This document shows, piece by piece, positions 9,107-17,275 of a DNA stretch of 64,000 nt. The stretch is from Clostridium sp. 'White wine YQ'. GTDB lineage: Bacteria; Bacillota; Clostridia; Clostridiales; Clostridiaceae. Both the position numbers and the translations under genes were made by a program. The notes beneath the pieces are model-generated. The model was not told the origin of the DNA. It saw only the letters and a list, made by a program, of their open reading frames with translations, and searched no databases. The stretch lies in NCBI RefSeq assembly GCF_028728205.1, contig NZ_JAQYUU010000001.1:1229318-1293317 (forward strand), in the 5' to 3' direction. The first letter of the stretch is position 1. Every line of letters begins with the position of its first letter.

Positions 9107-9601
9107 TTATACGTTATAATAGTCAGAAATTGTACTTAGAATAAATAGTATGTACTCTTTATCGTAGCAACCTTTTTCAATTGATGTAGTTTCATCTAAC
9201 TGAACTTTTAAATATCCTCTTGGGCCATCATAAATAAGTTCTTTCTTAGCTTTATTATATATTACATCAAAAGTATTGTTATAATAATGTGTTCCTGACA
9301 TACTGTCTTTATATCTAAAGAAAACTGTATTATCTAGAGTTTCCTTATCAGCGTCTTTAAGTATTGCAATTGTTTCTGCATGTGGTATGTATAAATCAAT
9401 ATCTTTGTATTCTTCTAAATTAATTCTTAGGAAAGGTCTATTATCCCATAGAACTCCATATTCATGCTTTGGGTCTCTATTATCTAAGCTTCCTTGTACT
9501 TGATCAAATAATGCATCAAGATCCAATTGTTTTAAGTTCTCAACAAATATGTTGCTGATTTGTGTTTTATATTTATTATAGTTATCGATACGTTTTCCCA
9601 T
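9107..9601 (-). CDS. Hypothetical protein, 164 aa
   Basis: Unrecognised. A soluble, acidic protein with no membrane segment, signal peptide or known motif. It contains an aromatic-rich stretch (RYKDSMSGTHYYNNTF). The start is well supported by GGAGGAG 5-6 bases upstream. It is monocistronic, with its own terminator. No function is proposed. Confidence 0.7.
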   Translation of the reverse strand: MGKRIDNYNKYKTQISNIFVENLKQLDLDALFDQVQGSLDNRDPKHEYGVLWDNRPFLRINLEEYKDIDLYIPHAETIAILKDADKETLDNTVFFRYKDSMSGTHYYNNTFDVIYNKAKKELIYDGPRGYLKVQLDETTSIEKGCYDKEYILFILSTISDYYNV

Positions 9602-9773
9602 AGTTTCTCCTCCTAGATCTAATTAATAGCGCATATGTATACTTCGGTCTACCTATATTATAGCACTATTTTCCTAACCTACAATAAGTTCTATGAAAAA
9701 CATTATATTTATTTGTAACAATTGAAATAAATCTAAATACTTTAATAATAGAATAATCTCTTTTGGAGGAATA

Positions 9774-10766
9774 ATGAAAGGTGAAAAAATTGATTGTATA
9801 GATAGTGGGAGTAAATTTTGTCCTTGCCATCTAGCGGAAGCAAATGAATGCTTATTATGTTCCCAATTACATGGAGAATGCTTTTGTGACTGTCTAAACT
9901 GGAAAGGAGTTTGTATTTATCAAGGATGGATAGCTAATGGCTCTAAACCAAAGGAAGGAAGAAAAACTTACTCATGTAAAATAGAAGACTGGATATTACT
10001 TCAAAAGGATCTATTACTTATTAAATTTAAATTACCTGAAGATCTTGCACTTGATTTAACAACACCAGGTAGTTTTATTTTTCTAAGAACTGATGATAAT
10101 TTTTATTTTGATATACCAATTTCTATAATGGAATGTGATACTGATGCTAACACAGCAAGTATATTAATTGAGATAAGAGGTATCAAAACAAAACATCTTA
10201 TAAATACAAAATCAGTTGAGAATCTTGTAATAAGGGGTCCCTATTGGAATGGAGTCTTTGGGCTAAAAAATATAAAGAACACTACAAATTCTAAATGTTT
10301 AGTTCTAGCCAGAGGTATTGGAATGGCTCCTATGATACCAGTAATAAAAGCTCTTAAAAATCAAGGAAATGAGCTTGATATTCTTATTGATAAAGCTCCT
10401 TTTGATGATGTATATGTTAATGATATATTATCTAATCTTGGATTATCTTATAGCGAAATGTCTTTACTTGATGCTGGAAAGCTTTCTGATAAATGTAAAG
10501 CCTATATAAAAGATTCCATTGAAAATAATAATATCAAATTAATACATTGCGGAGGTGCAGATATATTAACCTTTAAAGTAATGCAATATTTAGATACTAT
10601 CGGTGAGAAAAGTGTTAAATTATCCTGTTGTAATAATTCTAAAATGTGTTGCGGAGAAGGAGTATGTGGAAGTTGCACTGCAAGATTTGCTGGTCACAGA
10701 GTAAAAAGACTATGTAAAGTTCAAGCAGATCCAAGAGATATTTTTGAAGGGAGAAGATTTATATGA
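9774..10766 (+). CDS. PyrK-like FAD/NAD/2Fe-2S electron-transfer protein
   Basis: The 330-residue protein belongs to the ferredoxin-NADP reductase superfamily, in the branch annotated as sulfide/dihydroorotate dehydrogenase-like electron-transfer subunits. An FAD domain (about 70-170), an NAD domain (about 175-275; LVLARGIGMAPMIPVI) and a C-terminal cysteine cluster (CCNNSKMCCGEGVCGSC, then LC) for a 2Fe-2S centre are visible. A Cys-rich N-terminus (ten Cys in residues 9-47, e.g. KFCPCHLAEANECLLC) could hold another metal centre. It overlaps the next gene by 4 bp (ATGA), so the two proteins probably form one electron-transfer complex. Confidence 0.85.
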   Translation: MKGEKIDCIDSGSKFCPCHLAEANECLLCSQLHGECFCDCLNWKGVCIYQGWIANGSKPKEGRKTYSCKIEDWILLQKDLLLIKFKLPEDLALDLTTPGSFIFLRTDDNFYFDIPISIMECDTDANTASILIEIRGIKTKHLINTKSVENLVIRGPYWNGVFGLKNIKNTTNSKCLVLARGIGMAPMIPVIKALKNQGNELDILIDKAPFDDVYVNDILSNLGLSYSEMSLLDAGKLSDKCKAYIKDSIENNNIKLIHCGGADILTFKVMQYLDTIGEKSVKLSCCNNSKMCCGEGVCGSCTARFAGHRVKRLCKVQADPRDIFEGRRFI

Positions 10767-12040
10767 AGGTATTAGTTGTAGGTGGAGGATGGGCTGGAGT
10801 TTCTTCTGCAATATCAGCTAGAAAAGCTGGTGCAGAGGTACACGTTTTTGAAAAGACAGATTTACTTTTAGGTTTAGGTAATATCGGCGGAATCATGCGT
10901 AATAATGGACGTTTTACTGCTGCTGAGGAATTAATTGAACTTGGCTCAAGTGAACTTATGGAAATATGTGATAATAACTCTAAACATAAGAATATAAAGT
11001 TTCCTGGACATGAACATGCCTCATTATATGATGTTACTTCAATTGAACCTGATGTAAAAAAATTGCTCTTAGACATGGGAATTAATTTACACCTAATTAC
11101 ACGTGTTACAGATATAGACCAAACTGATAAGACCATAAAAGGTATACATCTTTCTAGCGGAGAATATATTGAAGGAGATGTAATTATAGAAACCACAGGC
11201 TCAACTGGTCCTATGGGGAATTGTCAGCGCTTCGGAAATGGCTGTGCTATGTGCATACTTAGATGTCCTTCTTATGGCCCTAGAATATCTATAAGTGAAA
11301 GAGCTGGAGTTAAAGATTTTTCTGGAGAAAGAAATGATGATAAATTAGGTGCTTTCTCTGGTTCTTGTGAAGTTGCAAAAGATAGTCTTTCAGAAGATTT
11401 AAAAGAGGTTTTAGAAAAAGAAGGAGTTGCTGTATTAAAGGTTCCCCCTGAAGATGTTAACTATGGAAAGCTTGAAGCTAAGGTATGTCAGCAATATGCT
11501 TTAAAAGAATTTGCTGAAAATATTGTTTTATTAGATACAGGACATGCAAAATTAATGACAACCTATTACCCACTAGAAAAACTAAGAAAAATACCTGGAC
11601 TTGAGAAAGCAAGATATGTTGATCCTCTAGCTGGTTCTATAGGAAATTCTATAAGATATCTTTCAGTTGCACCTAGAGATAATAATATGAGAGTTATAGG
11701 CGTTGATAATTTATTCTGTGCAGGTGAAAAATCTGGTTTATTTGTAGGACATACTGAAGCTATGTGTACTGGAGCACTTGCTGGACACAACGCTGTTAGG
11801 TTAGCTTTAGGTATTCCACTATTAACTCTCCCCTCTTCACTATGTGTTGGGGATTTAATATCCTATGCTAATGAAAGATCTAAAACTCGTGAAGGCAGAA
11901 AAACAAGATATACCTTCGCTGGTTCTGATTATTTTAACAGAATGAAATCATTAAATTTATATAGCACTAATGTTGAAGAAATCAAAAACAGAGTGAGAAA
12001 AGTTAATTTGGATGGTGTGTTTAATCAAAAGCTTATATAA
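10763..12040 (+). CDS. FAD-dependent oxidoreductase partner
   Basis: The 425-residue flavoprotein carries the FAD Rossmann motif GGGWAGV (residues 7-13) with the acidic ribose-binding residue in VHVFEK, and a C-terminal FAD segment with DNLFCAGEKSG. A cysteine-bearing stretch near 155-170 (GNCQRFGNGCAMCILRC) could bind a cluster or act in redox. It is translationally coupled to the PyrK-like protein. The substrate is not known; a terminator ends the operon. Confidence 0.85.
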   Translation: MKVLVVGGGWAGVSSAISARKAGAEVHVFEKTDLLLGLGNIGGIMRNNGRFTAAEELIELGSSELMEICDNNSKHKNIKFPGHEHASLYDVTSIEPDVKKLLLDMGINLHLITRVTDIDQTDKTIKGIHLSSGEYIEGDVIIETTGSTGPMGNCQRFGNGCAMCILRCPSYGPRISISERAGVKDFSGERNDDKLGAFSGSCEVAKDSLSEDLKEVLEKEGVAVLKVPPEDVNYGKLEAKVCQQYALKEFAENIVLLDTGHAKLMTTYYPLEKLRKIPGLEKARYVDPLAGSIGNSIRYLSVAPRDNNMRVIGVDNLFCAGEKSGLFVGHTEAMCTGALAGHNAVRLALGIPLLTLPSSLCVGDLISYANERSKTREGRKTRYTFAGSDYFNRMKSLNLYSTNVEEIKNRVRKVNLDGVFNQKLI

Positions 12041-12046
12041 ATTTTT

Positions 12047-12071
12047 AAAGGAACCCTTTTGGGTTCCCTTT
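12047..12071 (+). terminator. Terminator of the oxidoreductase operon
   Basis: AAAGGAACCC-TTTT-GGGTTCCCTTT, a 10-bp perfect stem followed by GTTTTTA, beginning 7 bases after the stop. Confidence 0.9.
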
Positions 12072-12135
12072 GTTTTTATTAAGTAATAAACCTTCTAATA
12101 TCTATACATTACTCGCTTCATGATCTATTCAATGA

Positions 12136-12438
12136 TTATAACTCTGGCTTTGTAGTAAGCTTCATGTATTCTCGATTTTCTCCAGTAAACCAAGTCCATT
12201 CATCACTTAATGTTCAATCACTACGTGGTTTTTCATCCTCCTTGTCCTCAAAACGGACATAATGATTAATAATTTTGAAAGCTGTGCCTTCCGGATTGTA
12301 TAAAACATCAAATTTTTAAGTGCATAGTAAGCTCTTTCATTTTTAAGTATTATTTCAAAACGATTCTTTACTTCTGCATCTTCTATAGGAATATTGTTTT
12401 TCTTATACTGTTCATAATCTTTTTCATAAATTCAGAAG
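12136..12438 (-). pseudogene. Decayed unknown gene
   Basis: Reading the minus strand with one frame change gives a continuous protein-like sequence: an N-terminal part (EKDYEQYKKNNIPIEDAEVK...), then after a shift DVLYNPEGTAFKIINHYVRF, an internal TGA stop, and the end DEWTWFTGENREYMKLTTK. So at least one frameshift and one nonsense mutation are present. I do not recognise the family. It begins the accessory island that follows the oxidoreductase operon. Confidence 0.6.
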
Positions 12439-12716
12439 TAACTTACACTTTTCCAATTTATATGCAATATTTGTTTTACATTAAGTAACAAAAACACCAT
12501 ACTAAAATTGTTGTTAATGAAGTAGTTGCAAAATTTAAAACCAACGATTTATCGCTGGCTCTAATTTTTTTCCTTTATATTCATAAAATTTCATTCTTTT
12601 TACTCCAGAATCCAAAAGCAGTATACTTATAAAAATTTACAGCTTTTAATAGGATAGCTTTTTTAAACTTTTTACCAATTATTATATTATTACTGTCTTA
12701 ATAAATACAAGAGATT
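12439..12716. other. Non-coding stretch of the accessory island
   Basis: No gene is supported here. It contains a hairpin, AACCAACGAT (12539-12548) with ATCGCTGG (12551-12558), followed on the plus strand by a T-rich run. A 19-codon minus-strand reading starting MKFYEYKGKK has a GGAG upstream; it may be the broken start of a former gene. Confidence 0.35.
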
Positions 12717-13508
12717 TTAATCGCATTCACGATATTTAACACCATGTATATTATCTAGTTCAATTTGCCAAGATTTCTCGCCAACTCGTCCTATAATTGC
12801 AATGTAATATATAGCATCTTCCTTTATATTATCTTTAATTTGTCCCCTATATAAGCTTGTCCTAAACTTCCATCCACCATCTACTTTATTATTAGGATTA
12901 TATATTTCCAATATATTATATTTTTTAGACTCTCCGCCATATTCATGCGTTTTCTTTTCCTTTTCAGCTACCTTCAATTTAACCTTTCCATAGAAAACAT
13001 AATACTCTCCACAATCAGTTTCATCAATCCAAGCATTTAGGCGTTTCCTTCTAATCGATTTAATTATGTCTTCTCTTTCCTTTTTTTCATTTATCACCAT
13101 TGGATTATTGGTTATACCTTTTGAAGATTCGCCGCCACTATTCTCCCCTGCATCTTTGACTGGTCTGCATAGCATATTTATTATGGAATTTAGTTTATCT
13201 TGAATTCTATCATAACTAAGAGAAATGATATGTGATTTAACAAGTTTTCTTGACGCATATACATAATTGTAGGAACAATTTTCTTCATGATTTGCTGTTG
13301 GACATTTTCTTAAATGTGCACGATTTCTAGATGTTTTATGCACAAAATATAATTCTGCCTTACGACATTCCGGACAAAACATTTCTCCATTATATTTACC
13401 TATGCTACCTTTGTGTAAATCAACATATTCAGTTACTAACTCTATATCTAAAACATCTTTCTTTGTTATATAATAAAATTCTTCAAAACTCTTTCGTTTA
13501 TCTGCCAT
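12717..13508 (-). CDS. Zinc-finger-like protein of unknown function
   Basis: The 263-residue protein has a Cys-rich motif near residues 45-80: FCPECRKAELYF, then HLRKCPTANHEENC, resembling the zinc-finger start of CoiA-like and related mobile-element proteins. A charged linker with a Gly/Ser stretch follows. The C-terminal half (about 165-263) is beta-rich, reading like a small OB- or SH3-type fold (YYVFYGKVKLK, KYNILEIYN). The ATG at 13508 follows GAGAGG; an in-frame upstream ATG does not. It sits between pseudogenes, one of them from a Tn916-type element, and is the only intact gene left on that side of the CBASS operon. No function is assigned. Confidence 0.65.
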   Translation of the reverse strand: MADKRKSFEEFYYITKKDVLDIELVTEYVDLHKGSIGKYNGEMFCPECRKAELYFVHKTSRNRAHLRKCPTANHEENCSYNYVYASRKLVKSHIISLSYDRIQDKLNSIINMLCRPVKDAGENSGGESSKGITNNPMVINEKKEREDIIKSIRRKRLNAWIDETDCGEYYVFYGKVKLKVAEKEKKTHEYGGESKKYNILEIYNPNNKVDGGWKFRTSLYRGQIKDNIKEDAIYYIAIIGRVGEKSWQIELDNIHGVKYRECD

Positions 13509-13560
13509 AATGATACCTCTCTTTCTTAACAAATATTATATCAAATATGGAATAATCTTT

Positions 13561-13942
13561 CTATTTATCTTTCTGACTTGAATCTACTGGTTTATTATTT
13601 CTATTAGTAAGACTATGTTTATTCTTCAACACAAAATCATCTGCCTTTATATACCAGTCCACATCTGCTCCTTGAAAAGTGGCATTAACAACTGTATCGC
13701 AATAGGTTTAATAATTTCAACTTCTGCGTTATAATCAAACTCCTTTAAAGGTACCGTTGCTAGAATGCTAACTTGAATCATTCTTCCTTGCCCTCTTAAT
13801 TTTAAATCATAAGTACGCTCCTTTATTTCATCTGATAAAATACCATCTTCATTTTGTAAATGAACCTCACGTCTTAAAGCAGAAAACTTAAATTTCCAAA
13901 TGTAGCTTCCTTATCAATAATAATTTCATTAGCTAATCTCAT
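13561..13942 (-). pseudogene. Decayed DUF961 protein (Tn916 Orf22/YdcP type)
   Basis: The reading begins MRLANEIIIDKEATFGN and, after one single-base deletion, continues KFSALRREVHLQNEDG, YDLKLRGQGRMIQVS and PLKEFDYNAEVE. After a second single-base deletion it reads ATFQGADVDWYIKADDFVL and ends in a Ser/Lys-rich tail and TAG. This matches the DUF961 proteins encoded near the start of Tn916-family conjugative elements. Two small deletions break the frame, so the copy is inactive. Confidence 0.85.
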
Positions 13943-13962
13943 TTAATTCTACCTTCCTTTCC

Positions 13963-14277
13963 TTATGCTTCTATCATGTCATCTGCATGAAGAATATAAT
14001 TTGTAAACCTACGCTTACCAATTTTATAGCCTTCTGCAGTAATTGTTGGATTAATTAGTTTTATCCTTATTTCAACTTCAAAATGCTTTTCGCATGCTTC
14101 AACTGGAAGAATCACAACAATATCATCTGCTCTCTAAATATCTGATTATAAATTGTAGCTACATGATAAAATTGTATTACGTCCATTTAGCCTTCTTTAT
14201 TCAATCTTACCTCCTCCAACATATTCCAAATTTCCAAATGTCTTATCCATGTTTGTGACTACATATTTTAACTCCAT
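13963..14277 (-). pseudogene. Decayed DUF961 protein (Tn916 Orf23 type)
   Basis: One uninterrupted frame reads MELKYVVTNMDKTFGNLEYV, then KIE-stop-RRLNGRNTILSCSYNL-stop-SDI-stop-RADDIVVILPVEACEKHFEV, and ends with YKIGKRRFTNYILHADDM. Three nonsense codons (TAA, TAA, TAG) interrupt an otherwise full-length DUF961 reading. It lies 20 bp upstream of a second DUF961 remnant, the same tandem order as orf23-orf22 of Tn916-family elements. Confidence 0.88.
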
Positions 14278-14352
14278 ACTTTTTACCTATCTTCTTTTTA
14301 TATTTAAAACAATAAATTTACTTATGACTTTTCTATTCTGACACATAAAAAT

Positions 14353-14424
14353 ACCTAAATAACTCAATTTTATCAAGAACAAGCTTTGTGCTGCGCACCC
14401 TTGATAAAATCCATTCATTTAGGT
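14353..14424. repeat. Long inverted repeat upstream of the DUF961 remnants
   Basis: Two 25-base arms (14353-14377 and 14400-14424) match at 21 of 25 positions. Each starts or ends with ACCTAAAT / ATTTAGGT and has CTTGATAAAAT at the loop side. The 22-base loop is GC-rich (TGTGCTGCGCACC). It lies about 75 bp upstream of the orf23-type remnant, where a leader or control region of the parent conjugative element would be. Confidence 0.6.
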
Positions 14425-14743
14425 AGATAGCAATTAGGCAAAGTAAGTAAAATTGTATTGTCTTTTAATGGTAGTGAACGTTCCTTAATTTTCTTTTGTA
14501 CCTAAATCAAATTCTTTCTAATTTTCTTCATAAAAAATAGGCGTTCATTTTTGAATGCCTAAACTAAAAAGTAATCCAATAGAGATTGCTTTTGTTATAT
14601 AATGAGGAAGATACGAAAGAGCTGATTTCAAAACTATATACCCTCAGCCCCTAAAATTTGTATTTATAAGTATCTTCCTTATCTTGAATTTTATATCTAT
14701 TATTCCCCTTATCAAATATTGATTCATTTCATAAATTTTTCTA
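14425..14743. other. Non-coding stretch with two hairpins
   Basis: No gene is supported. A terminator-like hairpin AGGCGTTCA-TTTT-TGAATGCCT lies at 14539-14560. A longer-range pair AGGAAGATAC (14605-14614) / GTATCTTCCT (14670-14679) encloses 55 bases. Both could be remnants of the former mobile element, or terminate transcription coming from the CBASS operon. Confidence 0.4.
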
Positions 14744-16429
14744 TTAGTTATTTCGTAACTTTTTTAAATTACAAACCTGTGTATAATGTATTTTATCATC
14801 TCTATTATAATTATAAGTATATGTATCAGGATACATACTCTCCCTTATTATTCTTCCAATCTCTATGCACATTCCTGCAGGTGCCGCAACAAATAAATGA
14901 ATCTCTTCATATTTGTTATATATACTATCTAATTTATTTTTAATAATATTTTTTATCCTTAATACATCATTTCTGTAATTCAAGTATCCTAACCTCGGAT
15001 TATTAATTTTATATGATAATAAATCATATTTTTTCTTTATAACTTGAGTAATATCTTCCTGTTTTACTTCTGAGCTTACTTCTAATGCTACCGCCAGAGT
15101 ATCATTATTACTATTAATGAAATTCTCTTTTACTGATATATTATCATCTTTTTCATCAAATACCCAATTCCCTTCATTTTCACTATATTGATATATCTTT
15201 ATATTGGGTGAATCGTTTTGCATTAAATAGCCTAATGAAATTAGTAATGGTATGTGTGCTATAGGAAATATATGAACATTATCATTTGTTATTTCAGCTA
15301 TTATAGAATCATAAAAAATCACTAAATCTTTTAAATATTTATTCCAATCATTGTCTGATTTCGGATAAATATTTTTATGTCCAAATTTATAATTAGATGT
15401 ATTTTTAAGATTATATCTCCTTTTTATTTCTTCATAATCTAAAGGGATACCCATCAACTTAAAATCAATAATTGTATCTATCTTTTTTGATTTTTCCTTA
15501 TTATACTTCTCTCCTCTTAAATAATATTTACCATGCTTGGCTGCCTCTACTGAATAATCATACATCCATTTTGCAAATGATGTGCTCCAATTATAAAACA
15601 TATAATAACTTTGATTATTATCAACATCAATGTTACCTAAAATAAAACCTGCCGGATAATCATCAAACTCTGCTCTTGCTTGTTTACAAAAGCATAATTC
15701 CATATCCGCAATTCTATCATGCTCTATAATAGCTTGATGGCAATGCCCTCCTAAATACATATCAATCCTATTATCTCTAAATATAGATTTAAGGTTATTT
15801 CTTTCTTGTGGATTTAAATCGTCTAATCTATGATGTCCTATTACAATATTAAGATCTTCATTATTTATTGTTTCTAAGCACTTATATACACTATTTAGAC
15901 CAACATGAATTCTACCATCCTCTACGTTTGAATCATAGCACATCCATGACGTATTTAAGTGAATAATATTTACTCCTTTAATTACTTTCTCAACAAAATG
16001 TAAATTTTCTTTTGGATAATCTCTACCTAAAATATTTTTGTATGTCTTAAAAAAATTATTTTGAGCATCTATCAATAAATTTATATTATTACTCTCACTT
16101 TCTTCATCTAATATACCACTTTCCCATAATTCTTTTACAATCTCTTCCCTATTATCTGGAACACTTCTACTTAAATCATGGTTACCAGGTACTATAAATA
16201 CTTTTTCTTTAGCTATATCAAGTCTATAAATTAGATTTAATATAAATTCTTCTGCTAAATCATATCCATAATCTTTATCACTTATATCTCCAGTTATAAT
16301 AATAAAGTCAAACTTTTCTTCATTATTTAATTCTTCTACTTCATTAATAAGAGCATCTCTCATTATCTTCGTTTTTATCCCATTACAATATGAGTGTAAA
16401 TCTGATAAGTGTAACCATCTATATTTCAT
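14744..16429 (-). CDS. CBASS effector: metallophosphoesterase-SAVED fusion
   Basis: The 561-residue protein is the last gene of the CBASS operon. Residues 1-290 form a calcineurin-like metallophosphoesterase with every metal motif: D10-x-H12 (SDLHS), GD48 (TGDISD), GN83H84 (PGNHD), GHH (198-200) and GGH229CH231. Residues about 365-560 match the SAVED domain, which senses cyclic oligonucleotides: HIFPIAHIPLLISLGYLM, an IYQYSENEGNWVF segment, LAVALEVSSEV and IHLFVAAPAGMCIEIGRI. SAVED domains usually sit on nucleases (Cap4, Cap5), TIR or other effectors; here the phosphoesterase is the likely toxic part. I infer that ligand binding activates hydrolysis of a nucleotide or nucleic acid; the substrate is unknown. 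A GGAG lies 8 bases before the ATG. Confidence 0.85.
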   Translation of the reverse strand: MKYRWLHLSDLHSYCNGIKTKIMRDALINEVEELNNEEKFDFIIITGDISDKDYGYDLAEEFILNLIYRLDIAKEKVFIVPGNHDLSRSVPDNREEIVKELWESGILDEESESNNINLLIDAQNNFFKTYKNILGRDYPKENLHFVEKVIKGVNIIHLNTSWMCYDSNVEDGRIHVGLNSVYKCLETINNEDLNIVIGHHRLDDLNPQERNNLKSIFRDNRIDMYLGGHCHQAIIEHDRIADMELCFCKQARAEFDDYPAGFILGNIDVDNNQSYYMFYNWSTSFAKWMYDYSVEAAKHGKYYLRGEKYNKEKSKKIDTIIDFKLMGIPLDYEEIKRRYNLKNTSNYKFGHKNIYPKSDNDWNKYLKDLVIFYDSIIAEITNDNVHIFPIAHIPLLISLGYLMQNDSPNIKIYQYSENEGNWVFDEKDDNISVKENFINSNNDTLAVALEVSSEVKQEDITQVIKKKYDLLSYKINNPRLGYLNYRNDVLRIKNIIKNKLDSIYNKYEEIHLFVAAPAGMCIEIGRIIRESMYPDTYTYNYNRDDKIHYTQVCNLKKLRNN

Positions 16430-16478
16430 ATTCTTTTCTCCTAATATAATTTTATAAAGTCAGCTTTACTTCTTTCAT

Positions 16479-16667
16479 TTATTTTGCATTAATATCACCA
16501 CTCCATACCCTAATTTCTGTTATCCCAATTATAATAAAAAAGAATATCGACTTTCTAAGGATTTACACTCTCTCAAATTTTCCCCGTGACATTATATCTA
16601 TCCAACAAGAATCTGATGTATTAACTGTATGGATATGCCCATTTCCTTCCGAAGCCATAAATTCTAT
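16479..16667 (-). pseudogene. Remnant of a second Cap3-like JAB protease
   Basis: The 327-bp gap between Cap3 and the effector is not featureless. One minus-strand frame reads IEFMASEGNGHIHTVNTSDS ... CWIDIMSRGKFERV, a TAA stop, then ILRKSIFFFIIIGITEIRVW followed by SGDINAK and a stop. The last part aligns with the C-terminal Cap3 segment KYIFFLIAGTKCIRVWVGDF (about 13 identities in 24). The HIH and CWID elements may be relics of the JAMM motif. This looks like the 3' end of a duplicated or replaced cap3. Confidence 0.65.
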
Positions 16668-16756
16668 ATAAAATCATAAATAATATTTTTATACTAAGTA
16701 TTAACTTTCCACTATTTACAAAAGAACCTATAATGAATTCCCTTTTTAGTTTGTAC

Positions 16757-17275
16757 TTAGATTTTTTTATATAAATTACCATCTTTTTCACATTCAAATA
16801 TTTCGACTATGTGTTTTGTCTCAAAATCACCAACCCATACTCTAATGCATTTTGTACCAGCTATAAGGAAAAATATATATTTACTAGCAGTTCTATCTTT
16901 TATCAATGTGTCATTCCAATCATCCCAATCTACTATCGATGGATCAGGAATAGTTTGTGGGTGAGTATGCCACACTCCCATATAAAAGCTTTTTCTGACT
17001 CGTGCCTTAAATAGCAATAGCTTATGGATAGGATCTCTTATTTTAAAATGAACTCTGCTACAAATATCTAATGGGTGAGGATATGTTACATACTCCAAGG
17101 AAATATTCCCAGTCATTTCATGCTTGTATCCTAATATAAAACCTCCACCTTCAGGTGCATAATCATCATTTTGAGTCCATTTGCTTATTTCCTGAAATAC
17201 TTCTGGTAATATATCTACTACTTTTCCGTTAGGAAGTTTCATTTTTATACATCTATTAGCTATCTCTATCGCCAC
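16757..17275 (-). CDS. cap3: Cap3: JAB/JAMM deconjugating protease of CBASS
   Basis: The 172-residue Mov34/MPN/JAB protein has a complete JAMM zinc site: E42 (PEGGGF), H103-x-H105 (WHTHP), S113 and D116 (DPSIVD). In type II CBASS, Cap3 removes the CD-NTase from the targets to which Cap2 attaches it and so tunes signalling. It starts with GTG 20 bp inside the end of cap2, so the two are translationally coupled. A gap with a decayed JAB copy follows, before the effector. Confidence 0.88.
   Translation of the reverse strand: MAIEIANRCIKMKLPNGKVVDILPEVFQEISKWTQNDDYAPEGGGFILGYKHEMTGNISLEYVTYPHPLDICSRVHFKIRDPIHKLLLFKARVRKSFYMGVWHTHPQTIPDPSIVDWDDWNDTLIKDRTASKYIFFLIAGTKCIRVWVGDFETKHIVEIFECEKDGNLYKKI

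Noticed and set aside
10759..11196. Minus-strand frame of 145 codons
   Set aside because: Antisense to the FAD oxidoreductase coding region; no ribosome binding site.
12439..12716. Short minus-strand frame starting MKFYEYKGKK
   Set aside because: Only 19 codons, then a stop; kept as a possible broken gene start but not called.
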